From contig NC_079136.1 of the NCBI RefSeq assembly GCF_945859705.1, positions 126,887,027 to 126,951,026 of the forward strand: DNA of 64,000 nt, given 5' to 3'. The stretch is from Episyrphus balteatus. Its lineage: Eukaryota > Arthropoda > Insecta > Diptera > Syrphidae. Each line of letters begins with the position of its first letter. The first letter of the stretch is position 1. The position numbers were made by a program, and so were the translations under genes. Below the pieces are notes generated by a model, which worked only from the letters and a program-made list of their open reading frames with translations, was not told the origin of the DNA and did no database searches. Shown here piece by piece: positions 49,281-61,249 of the stretch.

Positions 49281-49425
49281 CAGTCGAAAATGGATCTTGG
49301 CCTCAACCAACAAGTTCCTCAGATTGAAAAAAATTAAATTTGATGGTAGAGGCTGGGATTCGAACCGAAACCTCTGACGTCATATTCCACATCGTACTAA
49401 CTATTGCGCCACGTGGTACCACAGG
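49281..49425 (-). mobile_element. tRNA-derived SINE, copy B
   Basis: Minus strand: box A TGGCGCAATAG (49401-49411) and a perfect box B GGTTCGAATCC (49356-49366), 35 bp between them, as in tRNA genes; then CCAGCCTCTACCATC and the body with CTTGTTGGTTGAGGCC (49300-49314). A complete tRNA cloverleaf is not evident. It lies 55-200 bp downstream of the 82-bp exon's donor. Confidence 0.75.
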
Positions 49426-49477
49426 ACTTTCATACTAAAATTATTAAATTTTAAAATAAATTGACATTTTCACTTAC

Positions 49478-49559
49478 ACTTTTAATATCGTTCATTTTCG
49501 TAAACTGCCTGCCGAACTCCCACAAATCCACGCCAAATTTTAGCGCCCAATTTCGAACT
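49478..49559 (-). CDS. Internal coding exon of the same alpha2-delta gene (upstream of the two exons)
   Basis: Seen: the acceptor TTTCTTTGCAG ends at 49560, 82 bp of open frame follow, and the donor GTAAGTG begins at 49477. The first base completes a codon begun in an unseen upstream exon; the next 27 codons end exactly at the donor (phase 0), so the message runs directly into the phase-0 exon at 10546. The peptide starts VRNWALKFGVDLWEFG and ends FTKMNDIKS. Family knowledge: alpha2-delta proteins have, shortly after the signal peptide, a V/I-x-x-W-A-x-x-(F/M)-G-like segment about 25 residues before the K-Y-K-(D/E) motif. Both the motif and the spacing across the splice junction match. The exon lies within 60-200 bp of a SINE pair and of the 48.2-49.1 kb repeat array. 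The signal-peptide exon and the promoter were not found and should lie beyond 64000. An alternative acceptor two bases further in (second AG) would break the frame. Confidence 0.83.
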
Positions 49560-51284
49560 CTGCAAAGAAAATAAGAAAGAAAAAAAAAAAGTTGTTACTT
49601 AAATAGCTGTTGACAATAGTTCGAATTTTTTTAAAAAATTCTTTCGATAAAATGTAAAGACAAACTTTTTCTATCTGCATGTGCATCCTTTCTGTGTTGT
49701 GTTTATGAATATCTAAAAAAAAAGAAGCTGTAAAATTCAGAACATCAACCACACTTTGCTTCAGTGTTTCACAAAATACTTTTATAGAAAAATTTTTAAA
49801 TTCCATTCATCTTCCTCTTTTTCTTTCATACAATCTAAAAACCAAGTATCTACTCGTATCTCCTTATAGTTTCTCTGGCTAAGTGAAAAATTTTTAACTC
49901 AAAAACCTAAGTTTTCCAGAATATACATCTTTCTACAAACACACACAAACATGCAGTGTTTTGTGCATTGCTGTTAAGTGGCGCCCGGTTGAGGATGTTC
50001 AGAAACTAAAATTTGTGCAAAAAGTTTAAAAATTTTCATCTCCCCCCTCCTCTTTATTTTTTCATCTTCAATATATATTTTTGTTATGTTGTTGTTGTTG
50101 TATTTTGTGGTAGGAACATAGTGCTCCTGCTGCTTTACACCCGCCAGGATGCATGTGGAGAGTTGAAAATATTTCTATCACACTCAGGGAGCTGTTCATG
50201 CGTTTTACACACAATTTACCACCCCATCACATGTGTTGTGTGTATGTTAGTTTATAGTCTAGTTACAGCAAAAAAAAAACATTTTCATGCAACAGCAACA
50301 CAACACACATCGCGGCGCATCGGCATCACATCCATTCAAGGATATAGAAGGGAGAGAAAATAATTTAATAATATGTACGGTGCAGGTATATAACAGAGAT
50401 ACACTATGTCAGTAGGTGGTTGATGGTGGTGGCGCTAGCATAGCAATGAATGGAGAAGAAAAGGACGATGACGACGACGAGGACGAGGACAACAACAAGG
50501 GAAGAGAATGGCATAACAAAAGCCCCGAAACATCACACACAACTCACTAAACAGCATCAAAATTGTACTTTGCAAAATATTTCACCATAAATCTTCGTTT
50601 GCATTCGTGGTTTTGGTTAGAGGAGGGAGTCACCCCCTCCCCTCCCCAAACAACAACAATAATAATAGCAAAATGCCAGGACCAAAACTATAGAAAGGAC
50701 GAGTAATATTCTATACTCGCTGTGCTGTGCGAGTATCTCTCTCCGGATATGCATTTTAGGATATATGAGTATGTGCATAAGGCAAACACAAAGTCCTTGC
50801 AATATAATATAATATCTATGAGAATGTGTGTATATGATGTGGATCTTTATGGTGAAAAACAATTTTCATATTCAAGCAACAATCTCCATTTTGAATTAAA
50901 AAAGAAATAACAAAAAAAAATATACACATATAAAATGGAAAAAGAGGGACACACCAGGAATTGGTTTATATCCTTTTCTCGAATGCTTCGAGACTCCAAC
51001 ACAAAATGACAGATTGCAATTCAAGAATATGCGTTGCTTTGGTTATACTATGTGCGTTTCTTTTTCTTTTTTTTTTTTTTGAAATCCTTTATGACTGGGA
51101 ATGATATATTTTTTTTTAATTTCAATTCTGTCAAATATCAGACAGTCCGTCTTAAAATATGAAAAGCAATAATATGACTTCAAGGTGTATATACTTGAAA
51201 ATTAGCTAGACGTCATAAATTCAATAAAGCTTATAAGTTTAAAAAAATACGGCAAACAATACGTACTACCGTTAACCGGTTAAT
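49560..51284. other. Intron upstream of the 82-bp exon: microsatellite-bearing DNA
   Basis: TTGTTGTTGTTG near 50088-50100, GACGATGACGACGACGAGG near 50464 and AATAATAAT near 50657. GTGGTGGCGCTAGCATAG near 50428 weakly resembles a CTCF core. I could not find the signal-peptide exon here. Confidence 0.5.
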
Positions 51285-51800
51285 CCGGAAAATTATCCGA
51301 CGAATTCAGCAATTCAGCACGTGAACTTTGCGAATCAACTATCAAAACCGTAAAATGAACAGATGGACCCGGTAAATCAACAAGAGAAATTTTCAAGTCA
51401 CGTGGCGATTCCTGACAGATCCAGATCATACTGGCGAATTTAGTAAATCAGCGGACCAATTCAGCAATTCAGCACGTGAACCTTACAAACCAAGAGGCGA
51501 ATCCGGCAAATCAATTGGTGAACCCTCCAAATCCACGAACGAATTCGATAGCCCAACAGGCGAACGAGGAAAATCCAGCGATTCAATAGACGAACTTGGC
51601 AAAAGAACATGCGAATCTGGCAAATCAACGGATAAATTCGGCAAAAAAGTAGGCGAACTTGGCAAATCATCATCAAAACCGGCAGTTGAATGGACGGATC
51701 CAATAAATGAAAAAGCTAGCGGTGCAAATCAAACGATAGATCAGGATTTCAGAAAACAACAGGCAGGCTTGGTAAATTAACGAACCAATTCAGCAAATCA
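51285..51800 (+). repeat. Degenerate minisatellite with GGCAAATCAACNGGCGAA core
   Basis: Repeats of about 30 bp containing GGCAAATCAA and (G/A)GCGAA(T/C). A larger block, AATTCAGCAATTCAGCACGTG, occurs at 51304 and 51459, a 155-bp duplication. The minus-strand frame at 51461-51703 is periodic in 10 residues because of the 30-bp unit. Confidence 0.7.
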
Positions 51801-52768
51801 ACGGACAGAGAGTACTTGAATTACTTGACACATTTAACTTGTCTGAGTCTTCGCCTAATAGACGTTTTATTCCTCGATCAAATTTATATAACCGGTGTAA
51901 CGAAAGCATAATTGTACTTTTTTATTAGTTTCTTATTTGCTACATATGTACTTTTAAGTCAAAACGCAAGTTTTCTGATTTCCTCTCTACTTTGATACAG
52001 TACTTTAAATGATCATTTTATTTGAACCCAACTGATGAATATTCAGTCACAAGACTATTCTGTACATTCTTGCTTTTTTAAAAATTATATATAGTACTTA
52101 ATAAGGAATATATTGCATTCAGTACAAATTGTCTTGACTAAACAAGTAGTATTAATTACATAACCTGTTGAAATAAACATATTTCTACTTTAATTTTATA
52201 CTGTATTGGGTTGCAGTAACCACCAAAATTCAATCAGTACAAGTTAAATGGTAGAGTACAAATTTGCATGTTATCAGAACTTAAAAGCCTATACTCAATA
52301 TATAAAGTCTCTATATGGAGTACCTTAAGATATTTGCAAAATTGCAATCAAAGTGTACTGAGAACATAATACTTTACTGTATTATTGTACTGTTAAAAAA
52401 TGGAAATTAGCTTATTTTTAGTTCATATGGTTTGTATTTAGCAAATAACTTTCTATTATTAAAATTTTTGGATGTAGATTTCATTTGGAACATAATATTG
52501 CTGTGTACTCTTGATAGGTATATTCAGTACAAGAACACTACTCAACTCAATGTGCACTAAAAAGTAAAAATATTTTGTTTAAAATCCCTACAAATCAATA
52601 AGACTTGTTAATTTAGTCATTTTAAACAATTTAAGCAAGACTTAAAGCTAGATTTACTTCTTATAATGTACTATATAAATAATTTGTACTCTTTGTGTTT
52701 GTTTTTAGATTACTTGATGATCATACAAGGCCATTTAAATCCATTAAATGAATTACAATAAAGTCAAA
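51801..52768. repeat. AT-rich region with recurrent AGTAC(A/T) words
   Basis: CAGTACAA, GTGTACT, TTGTACT and similar recur between 51990 and 52690 in both orientations without a clear period. Could be a very decayed repeat or chance. Confidence 0.3.
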
Positions 52769-54058
52769 AAAACTAACCATCTAACTATACCTCAGGCCAA
52801 TTAATCTTGAATTTTTTTCTTTGTTTAAATGTTTATTTTATTTAACTTATTTTTTCGACAGTTTCTCTGAAATAAGAACAAAAAAAAAATATATTAAAAT
52901 ATTTTTCATTAAAATTCTCTCTTACAAAAAAAAAAAATAAAGCCTTTTCCAACTTCAAGATTAAGCGGCAGAACTATAAATCTCTTGTATTTTTTTTGTA
53001 TAGCAACCAACAACTTGTCGGGGGGGTTAAGACCATGTTTGTTTTTTTTTATTTTATTTTTTTTAATACAAACTGAGTTACCTAATTTATAATTTTGTTT
53101 AAGCACTACAAAGTGCATTGTGTAGCATTTGTTTTAGGTTTTTTTTTTTTCTTCTTTTTGTGTATAGTTTCATGAACAAAACACAGAAAAAACAAACAAA
53201 AATAATTTATAGAACAAAATTATTACAAAAAAAAAAAAAAAAAATAAAACTGAAAATAAAATAAAAAGCTTCTACTGCTGCTGGTCCTTGTAATATTTTA
53301 TCAGAGAAGAAGTGGTAGCAAGGACATCCGTTGCATTGCTCATAAAAATATATACAAAGCGCGCAAATGAAATTCATTTCTTCTTTTTTTTTAAATATAT
53401 ATTTTTTGTTCTCATTCTTTTTTGAATATTTTTGTTCGTTCGTTCGCTAACTCTTTGGGAGTGTGATAGGTTGACCTGTTCTGGGTAGAAAAGACACACG
53501 TTTGGAGTTCCAACTCCTTGGGGATGTGCATTTGTTTTTACTATTTTTTTTTTTTTTTTTGTTCATCGTCCTGTTTCTTTTTTTGTATCTGACACATTTT
53601 TTGTATGTTTGTAGTATCTGTTCTGTATATGTCGCGCCGGAAGTGGTTGAAACACCACGGTAAAGTTGAAGCTAAATGAAGTACAATAACAACAACGGAA
53701 AAAAAGACAACTTTTTTTTTTTAATATAAAATTTTGTACACTCTCTAACGTACATATAGAAAGAATTTGACACTTTGTCCAATGAAAAAGATGAAAATTG
53801 CTTCATCGTACATGCATGCACTTTGTACATTAGCAAGAGAGTGTGAAATAAAAACGACAGGTGAGCAGACATATGTGCTGTTAGAAAATTTCTATAAAAG
53901 GAATTTAAGTTTGGTGAAAATGGATAAAAAGTTGAAGCAAGGAGTTTGAAGAGCATTTCGAAGGATGAATAAATTAAAAAAAAAAAAAAAACAGGTTTCT
54001 TTATTAATAACTCTAAATAAAAATGGTTCTTCATACGAGAAACTGAGGATAGAAAATT
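52769..54058. other. Intron DNA, homopolymer-rich
   Basis: Poly-T/poly-A at 53040-53070, 53229-53247 and 53546-53561. Low-complexity frames only. Confidence 0.55.
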
Positions 54059-54700
54059 AAATGTCACAAACGTAACGTTTATTTGTTGAAAACGATTACT
54101 TGTGTTAGTTTGTTCATAGTTTTGTGTATCATTAATTTAAAATGTTTCTGCATACAAGAAAATGAGGATATTAAATGTCACACCCGAAACGTTTATTTTT
54201 CCATTGGCAACAGTTTATACGCGATTATTTCTATATTTTTTTTTTGACAGTTTTGTGTTTTATTAATTTAAACTCTTCTTCATACGAGAAACTGAAGATA
54301 GAATATCAACTGTCACACCCGTAACGTTTATTTTTCAATCTGTAACAATTTTAAAATTAATATTTGTGCAAGTTTTTTCATAGTTTTGTGCTTCATTAAT
54401 TTAAAATATTTTTTCATACAAGAAACTAAGGAATGAATATCAAATGTCACACCCGTTACGTTTATTTTTCAAATTGTAACAGTTTTTTAACAGTTTGGTG
54501 TTTCATTCATTTAAAATATTTATTTAACATGAAACTGCGATTAGAATAACAAATGTCACACCTGTAACGTTTATTTGTCGATCCGTAACAATTTTTAGTC
54601 TAATACTCTTGATAGTTTTTTTTTTTCAATTTTGTGTACTGAAGAAAAAAGAGCATTTCAAAAAACTAGACTTTTTAATGTCACACCCGTAACAGAACTA
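54059..54700 (+). repeat. Satellite S1 with TGTCACACCCGTAACG core, forward array
   Basis: Core variants at 54061, 54176, 54310, 54444, 54555 and 54680 (spacing 110-136 bp), with flanking GTTTATTT, TTTTGTGT(T/C)TCATTAATTTAAA and CATACGAGAAACTGAGGATAG-type blocks in each unit. Inverted counterparts lie at 57094-57400. Confidence 0.85.
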
Positions 54701-57093
54701 AATTTCATATTTAAACTAAATCAAGTATGACGAATTCATATTTAATTCGGTAACGATAGAAACTATTGTATTGATCAGTCTCCGTTTTATGAGCTTCTTA
54801 CTTAAAATAGTGATGTTTTCTTTTGATTCTTACAATTCACATAATATCACAGCTCAATCATCACCTTTAAAACTCTTTCCCTCTATAAATCCACCTCTCT
54901 CAACGGTTTAATCAGACTTTATTCAAGATTTTTGGAAAAATCATTGCTGTAAATGTTACACCATGACTCTCAAGCTTCTTTCAGTTCTATTCTACTCCTT
55001 GGGCTAATCCTTATAACAACCTTAAACCTCTTTACTTTCTCACACACTCCAGTCTTTCGTTTTTTCCAATAATAAAAGTGTTAAAAATATATACCAACTA
55101 CCACTTTACAAAAAGTAAAATTTTACAACAAAAACAAAGAAAACAAAAAAAACAACATCGCATCAAAAGAACGATTTTCATTTCCCTTTGTATATTAATA
55201 TCCTTTTTTTTATGTCGATTTTGAATGGTTTACTCCTTCAAATAACACCGAGTAGAAAGTACCCAGACCGAAAAAAAAAAAAATAAACAAACTAAGTATC
55301 AGAAGTCTCTAAGAAGATGAAAATTGCATTAAAATTGCCAATTTTGGTTCTGCATAGATATTTTTTTTTGTAACGTTATTTTGCTAAAAACAAGGATATT
55401 GCAGTTTGATGTGCATGCGAATGTGTGTGTTAACAAAATATCCTTTTATCAAATATATACATACATTTTTACGCAAAATAGACAAAGATAGAGAGAGAAT
55501 GAAAAGGATAACATCTTAAGGATTACTGCGAAAATGCAACGCGAAACATTGCAAATCATGCTCTTTTACACTCGATCGATGATGGTTTTTTTGTCGTTGC
55601 TGATGCTAATGCCAATAAAATATCCTTTTTCTTCAGTTATTTCTTAGAGTAGCCAGTTCTACCCTCTTTGGTCTCCTTGTTTCCATCTTTTGCTTCACCA
55701 TCCACCATCCAAGAGATCCTTGTGTTTTGAAAAGAAAACTGTAATGCAATCCTTGGTACCGTGTAGCGGGTGGCCAAAAGGATAAGACGATAGGAGGCGA
55801 ACTTTTCTACATCTTAAAACGGAAAACCCAAAAAAAAAAGAGTATTTTCTGTTTTTTTTTTTTTTTTTTTTTTTTTTTGAAAAAGGACGAAAAATCCTTA
55901 GCAAACATATATCTACACACATATTAACAGTTTCGTAGATTTGAAAATAGACGAAAACCAAAACCCAAAAGGATATTAGTTGAAATATTACATTTCAGAT
56001 AGAAAAATGCATTCATATGAATGAAAATGGTAAAAGAGGATTGGGAGTAGAAGAATGTTGTAGGTGGTGGATGTTACTCTGAAGAAAGGACATTCGACAA
56101 AAAAAAAAATTCAAGAAAGATATGCGATTTTCTCTGTGTGATAAGAGCAGAGAAGTTTGCTTTGCTGAAATGTGTAATTTATATTTGGAAAAAACTCTTT
56201 TGCTGCCTCTGCATGGCATTTATACTCCCACTCGACTGAGATATTTTGTGAACATATACAAACACATAAACACACGGAAGAAAATGAAGAAGTTCGTCCT
56301 TCGTTTTGGCTTTCTTTAAGTTTTTCTCTGTGCCGTTGTGTCTAAGGAGACCAAATCTGTCTTCTTTAACTAAACCACAACTAGCTATAACTCATTCAAC
56401 TTATGGACAGGTTTTTAAAGAAAAAGTGCAATGGAAGATTTTCTGGGTTTCTTTTTTTTTTTTTTATTGGAAAAAAAGGTAAAATCACGGTTGACTGAAG
56501 GTTTATCAAATTTTGTTGTCACAATTCTTAGAAATCTATCTTCTTTAAGAAGAATTTTGAAGTTTATTTCCCAACATATTATATTTTATATATATACAAC
56601 AATGAACAAAATTAGCTGAAAAGATAGAGTTACCAATAGTCGATTTTAATATTTTCAAAATTTATGACTTCTGGTACTTTAGTCGATTTTTTTTCTTTAA
56701 AGGATTAATAAAATTAATTTGAATTTTAATAAATAAATAAAAATTATTGTTGTACAAAATGTCTGTCTTCTCCCATATCAACTTTTTTTTAAATTTTTGT
56801 TTTAGTTTTCAACTTTTTTGTATGACTGTTGGCAACCCTTTGGTATCCAGCTACACTTTAACTATTCTTCATGGTTTTTTATTTATACAAATTTTGTTGA
56901 GGTAACAATTTTCAGTTTTGTAAGTAATCGGCTCCTTCTTCAAGTGTGTTTTTTTTTCGTTGTTGTTTCAAGACAACTTAGGATTCCCCTTCATCTGGTC
57001 ACTTTTTATGGTTTTAGTTATTGATGCTATATTTATGTATATAACAATGACATGTATCACATTTGATTCAGTTTTAGTATGAAGTTTAGTGCA
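54701..57093. other. Spacer between the inverted S1 arrays
   Basis: Intron-like DNA with AAAAGGA(C/T) words (55436, 55503, 55774, 55880, 55963) and a poly-T of about 28 near 55851. No gene and no transposase frame. Confidence 0.55.
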
Positions 57094-57400
57094 GTTACGG
57101 GTGTGACATTTAAAATACTTGATTTTCGAAATATTCTTCTATTTTCAATACACCTCATAAAGAAAAATCATCAAAAATATTGGTTTTTTAGACTGTTTTG
57201 GATTAGCGAATTAACGTTACGGGTGTGACATTTCATAGTCTATTCTCAGTTCCTCGTAAGGAGAATCATTTTAAATTAATGAAACACAAGACTGTGTTAA
57301 AACTATCAATAATATTCGTTTTAAGACTGTTTCGTGACGAAAACAAACGTTTCGGGTGTGACATTTCATATTCTATCCTCAATTATTCTTGTGGTGAGAC
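57094..57400 (-). repeat. Satellite S1, inverted array
   Basis: GTTACGGGTGTGACATTT at 57094 and 57212 and GTTTCGGGTGTGACATTTC at 57348 are reverse complements of the 54.1-54.7 kb core, with the same unit flanks (TTTAAATTAATGAAACACAA). About 2.7 units. Confidence 0.85.
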
Positions 57401-58299
57401 TAATTAAAATAAAATTAAAAATATTCAACTATAATTATATTTTTGAAGAAATTTCTTCGCCAGAAAAACAACTAATGTTTTATATTGAATTTTTTTCAAA
57501 TTCCATCCGAATAAATGTATATTCGTCGATATAAGTGGTAAAAGGATTCCTTGCTTCACAAAACACCAAAAAGAACTACATACATATACAATTCCTAAAT
57601 ATATGACCAGTAGACCATCACATAGTTTGAGTATAAAGAATTAGCTTTATAGATAGCCATCAGACCGATTTAGCTCTGTCTTTCTATTGATTTAGGGTTT
57701 TTTTTTTTTGTGTTGCTTCTGTTTCTTCTATTTTTGTATAAAAAGTGTATATATAAAAAACTTTTAGAGAGATAGCCGCCAGAACATGGTGGTGGTGGTG
57801 GTGGTTGTAGATTTGAATTGTGAAGAGAGTAAAAGAGATAGATGGAGATAAAAAGTCCAGTTCATACCATTAATTCACTGGATATTCGTGCAAGTTGATT
57901 GGATTTACTTCTTTTTTTTTTTTCCAATTTTTTGTTTTTTTTTTTGTTTTTTTGCTTTCTTGTATGTTTTTATGTGTGTGTTTTTATTTTTGTTTATTTG
58001 CTTTTTCTATCAATTGAGGCTTTCATCGTGGCAATGATCTACTGTTACTAATTGAGGGTTTCTATTTGATCGAAAAGTAAATAAATCGAATAATGAACGA
58101 GGATAGAGAGATAATTGTATTGAAATTATTGGTTTGATTAAAATTTGTTAGGAGAGGGAGAAAAGTAGGTTAAAGGGGTATACAAAAAAGGGGTTAAGAG
58201 ATACTTAATGTAAATGTAAATGTGTTGTTATTTGTAAGGTCTTTTAAAAACTACACCTATACCTACAGATTCTATTGATCTAAAAAAGACATTTAGGTT
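57401..58299. other. Intron DNA between the two satellite systems
   Basis: GGTGGTGGTGGTGGTGG near 57789 and several poly-T runs. No gene seen. Confidence 0.55.
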
Positions 58300-59290
58300 G
58301 TTAAAAGTGCGCTATCATTATCACTTATCGTTTTTATAATAATTCAGCAACTTATCATTAATTTTGTAAAATGTTGTTTGTGTAAAAAAAACACATTTAT
58401 TTGAGTTTTGATAGAATATTTCGAAAATGAGGATTGTAAATTGTTCGTACACAAGGTTCAAAGGTCAAGAATTCATCACTTATCGTTATCACATATCGCT
58501 TTTATAACAATTAAGCAACTTATCAAAAATATTGAAATAATTTCGCCACAAGGGATTTAATGGATAATAATTTGAGTTTCGATTGAATTCCTGGTGAAAT
58601 ATTAGTTTTAGATTAAATATTCATCACTTGTCATTATCACTTATCATTTTTATTAAAATTCAGCAACTTATCAAACATATTGAAACATTTTTGCTGCACA
58701 AACATAGAAGGCATTTTTCTAAGTTTCGATATAATTTGCTTATACAATCGGTCTTAGTTCAAAAATTCATCTCTTATCATGATCACTTATCATTCTTATT
58801 ACAATTCAGAAACTTATCAAAAATATTGAAAATTTGTTGTTACATCAACAAACGAGTTTTGGTTGAATATTTTAAAAGTAAAGATTGTAAATTGTTGTTG
58901 TACAAAGTGTAAGTTCAAAAATTCATCACTTATCATTATCACTTATCGTTTTTATAACAATTTAACAACTTATCATACATTTTGAAAAATGTTGTTTGCC
59001 TTAAAAAAAAAACAATTATGTATTTGAGTTTTGATAGAATATTTTGAAAATAAGCATTGTTAATTGCTGGTGCACAAAGTCTTAGGTCAAGAATTCATCA
59101 CTTATCATTATCACATATCGCTTTTATTACAATTCAGCAACTTATCATAAATTTTGAAAAATGTTATTTTCGCCAAAAAAAAAAATCCCTTATTTATTTG
59201 AGTTTTGATTGAATATTTTGAAAGTGAGAATTGTAAATTGTTGGTTCACAAAATCTAAGGTCATAAATTGATCACTTATCATTAACCGTT
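58300..59290 (+). repeat. Satellite S2, GATA-rich ~155-bp unit, forward array
   Basis: TCATCACTTATCATTATCAC, then TTATCGTTTTTATAACAATTC and CAACTTATCA recur near 58315, 58480, 58625, 58770, 58925, 59097 and 59268. Units also share TTTGAGTTT(T/C)GAT(A/T)GAAT. Each carries at least three CTTATC/TGATAA words, the core recognised by GATA factors. An inverted array lies at 61250-62215. Confidence 0.85.
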
Positions 59291-61249
59291 ATGCCTGTGA
59301 GATAGTGAGATTGTTGTTTTTAGGATTTTGACCGTTTGACTTTGCTCGAAATGTGTTGGGGCCAGATATTTTTGCATTTAATAAATACAAATTCAAAAAC
59401 TCCGAAATATTGAACATCTTTGATCACTTCAGCAGAAAATGTCTTAATAAAATCAAACAACTCGTCTTATACAAAACCTTTTTTTAATTTTTTTTTTGTG
59501 TAAGGATTTTTGCTTCAATTAGTTACTGTTTGTGACTTAAATAAATCCCACTTCAACAAAATCGACTTAAAAGTTCATTTTTTTTTTTCATATTATTTCA
59601 ATGATACTCACTAACATAAGAGAATATATTGAAAGGACGAACAAAAAAGCAAAAAAAATGTCAAGTCATATACAAAGGGCACACACTACAACAACAAATA
59701 TATGTACATCAGCAGCAACTATAAAGAGATATGATCATTCAAGAGTGAACGTAAGAGAAGAAAATCAATTTTTTGTTGTTGTTGTTGTTTCGTGTCTTTT
59801 TTCTCATCATAGTGATAGATTACTTTTTTACTGCACAAAGCTCTTGAGAAAGAAAAAAGAAAGAAATATAAAGAAGAAGAAAAAAAAAAAAATAACAACA
59901 AATCTCTTAACCTTAGTTTGGACAATGAAAGACAAAGTATAAAAACCCTCTTTTTTTTGTACCAACTTTTTTTTTTTTGTACGACAACAAGATGAGAGGA
60001 TACTCAATGTGATGGTCCTTTTTGCCATGTGTCCACTTATACACGGTGACCTACTTAAAGCTTGGGCTAACAATTAGTGACAACATTTTTTTTTTTTTTG
60101 TACTTTTCTTATATATTTTTTGAAGTCTTTTTTTTTTTTTGCTTTGTCAAAGAAGAAAAAATATACTTGGCCCTCTCTTGAGAAAAAAATAAAATAAGAA
60201 CGACTCTTATCCTGCGCCAAGGTAATCAGTCTTTCCTTAAGTCTAGTTCCCTATAATGACATTAGGCAGCCGAGTGCACTATGTAATGCAAACAACAACA
60301 CAACCCTCTCTATACTCATAGGTTTTTGAGGGTTAAGGGAGGTTTTAGGTTGTTGCCTACTTGAGCCAAAAGGATGAGTACACACTCAATTTGTTCTCAT
60401 CCCCCCCCTTCCCACATATTCCCCCTCAAGCTCGCGTTTATAGATTGTGCACACAGACCCTTAAGCAAGGACAAATGAAGGCAAATAAGGATCATCTATA
60501 TTCTTGAGACATACTTCAGGGAATCTCTCTTTTTGCTCTCTCTCCAAAGTATCATCATATCATAATATAAAATATGACTTAGAAAAATATGGAAAGAAAA
60601 AAAAAAAGGACAAACATAAATGAGGTTAAGATATTGACCGTGTGTGTGATGCCTTTGCCTGGCTGATGGCTGCATATATGCATATTAGTTGTGTCAATCA
60701 TTTAGGAATTTTGATGGATATGTTATGTGGGTTTTGGATAAATATAAGGGGGATATAGTGAATATGATTAATTTTTAGTGAGTGGAGAGTAGGGAAGGGG
60801 GAGAAAGCCAATTTAATTTTAGAAGAAAAAGCCAAGACTTTGCATAATTTATCATGGCGACTTTGTGTTTTGATGCATTTTAAAGGTTTCTTTTGTGAAT
60901 AGAACAAAAGACACTAAAAGGGGGGAGAAGGAGGGGTAATTTTAAGACAATATATTTGATACCCTAAGTACATGGTCGTGGGATTGGTTTATTGGATTAG
61001 CCAAAAGGGGTTTTCTCAATGTTGTATGGAGAGAACTTAAGTTTTGGGTTTAGTCAACAAATGCTCAGAAGTGGGATAAATTAATGAAAAGTGCACTATG
61101 ACCTACAGATTCATTTTTTTTCTCATCTAAAACCGCAGGTCTTTCTGCAATTTAGTGGTTCTATCAGTTTTCTGCTAAGTGAAAGCATTTTTGAAAAGTC
61201 ATTGTTCCTTTTTTGCTGTAGAAAAGCTTATTATTTTCACTAAAAAGAA
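59291..61249. other. Spacer between the inverted S2 arrays
   Basis: Intron-like DNA. 60200-60480 is more complex than average (a block with AGGCAGCCGAGTGCAC). Poly-T at 60085-60100. No gene or transposase frame. Confidence 0.5.

Larger units (their letters stand above)
10547..49477 (-). other. Giant phase-0 intron (about 38.9 kb) of the alpha2-delta gene
   Basis: Bounded by the GTAAGTG donor at 49477 and the TTTTGCAG acceptor at 10547. Everything between these points would be transcribed from the minus strand as part of the pre-mRNA. The interior holds no further exon that I can support: the two flanking exons already encode contiguous family sequence. It contains three foldback elements, an 11-bp satellite, several minisatellites, repeat arrays and non-LTR and SINE remnants, separated by AT-rich DNA with microsatellites. 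The claim depends on the two exons belonging to one transcript, which their phases and protein order support. Confidence 0.75.

Noticed and set aside
49281..49425. Functional tRNA gene
   Set aside because: Boxes A and B are good, but acceptor and anticodon stems do not pair and the tail is shared with copy A: a SINE, not a tRNA gene.
53672..54067. 131-codon minus-strand frame with a hydrophobic start
   Set aside because: Phe/Leu-rich translation of poly-T and A-rich DNA. It overlaps the start of satellite S1 and has no acceptor or donor compatible with the 82-bp exon's phase that I could support.
59719..59925. Minus-strand frame beginning MSKLRLRDLLLFFFF, considered as the signal-peptide exon of the alpha2-delta gene
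   Set aside because: The hydrophobic run is from a poly-A/G tract, followed by Lys/Gln runs. No donor in the phase needed (two bases of a split codon) was seen.
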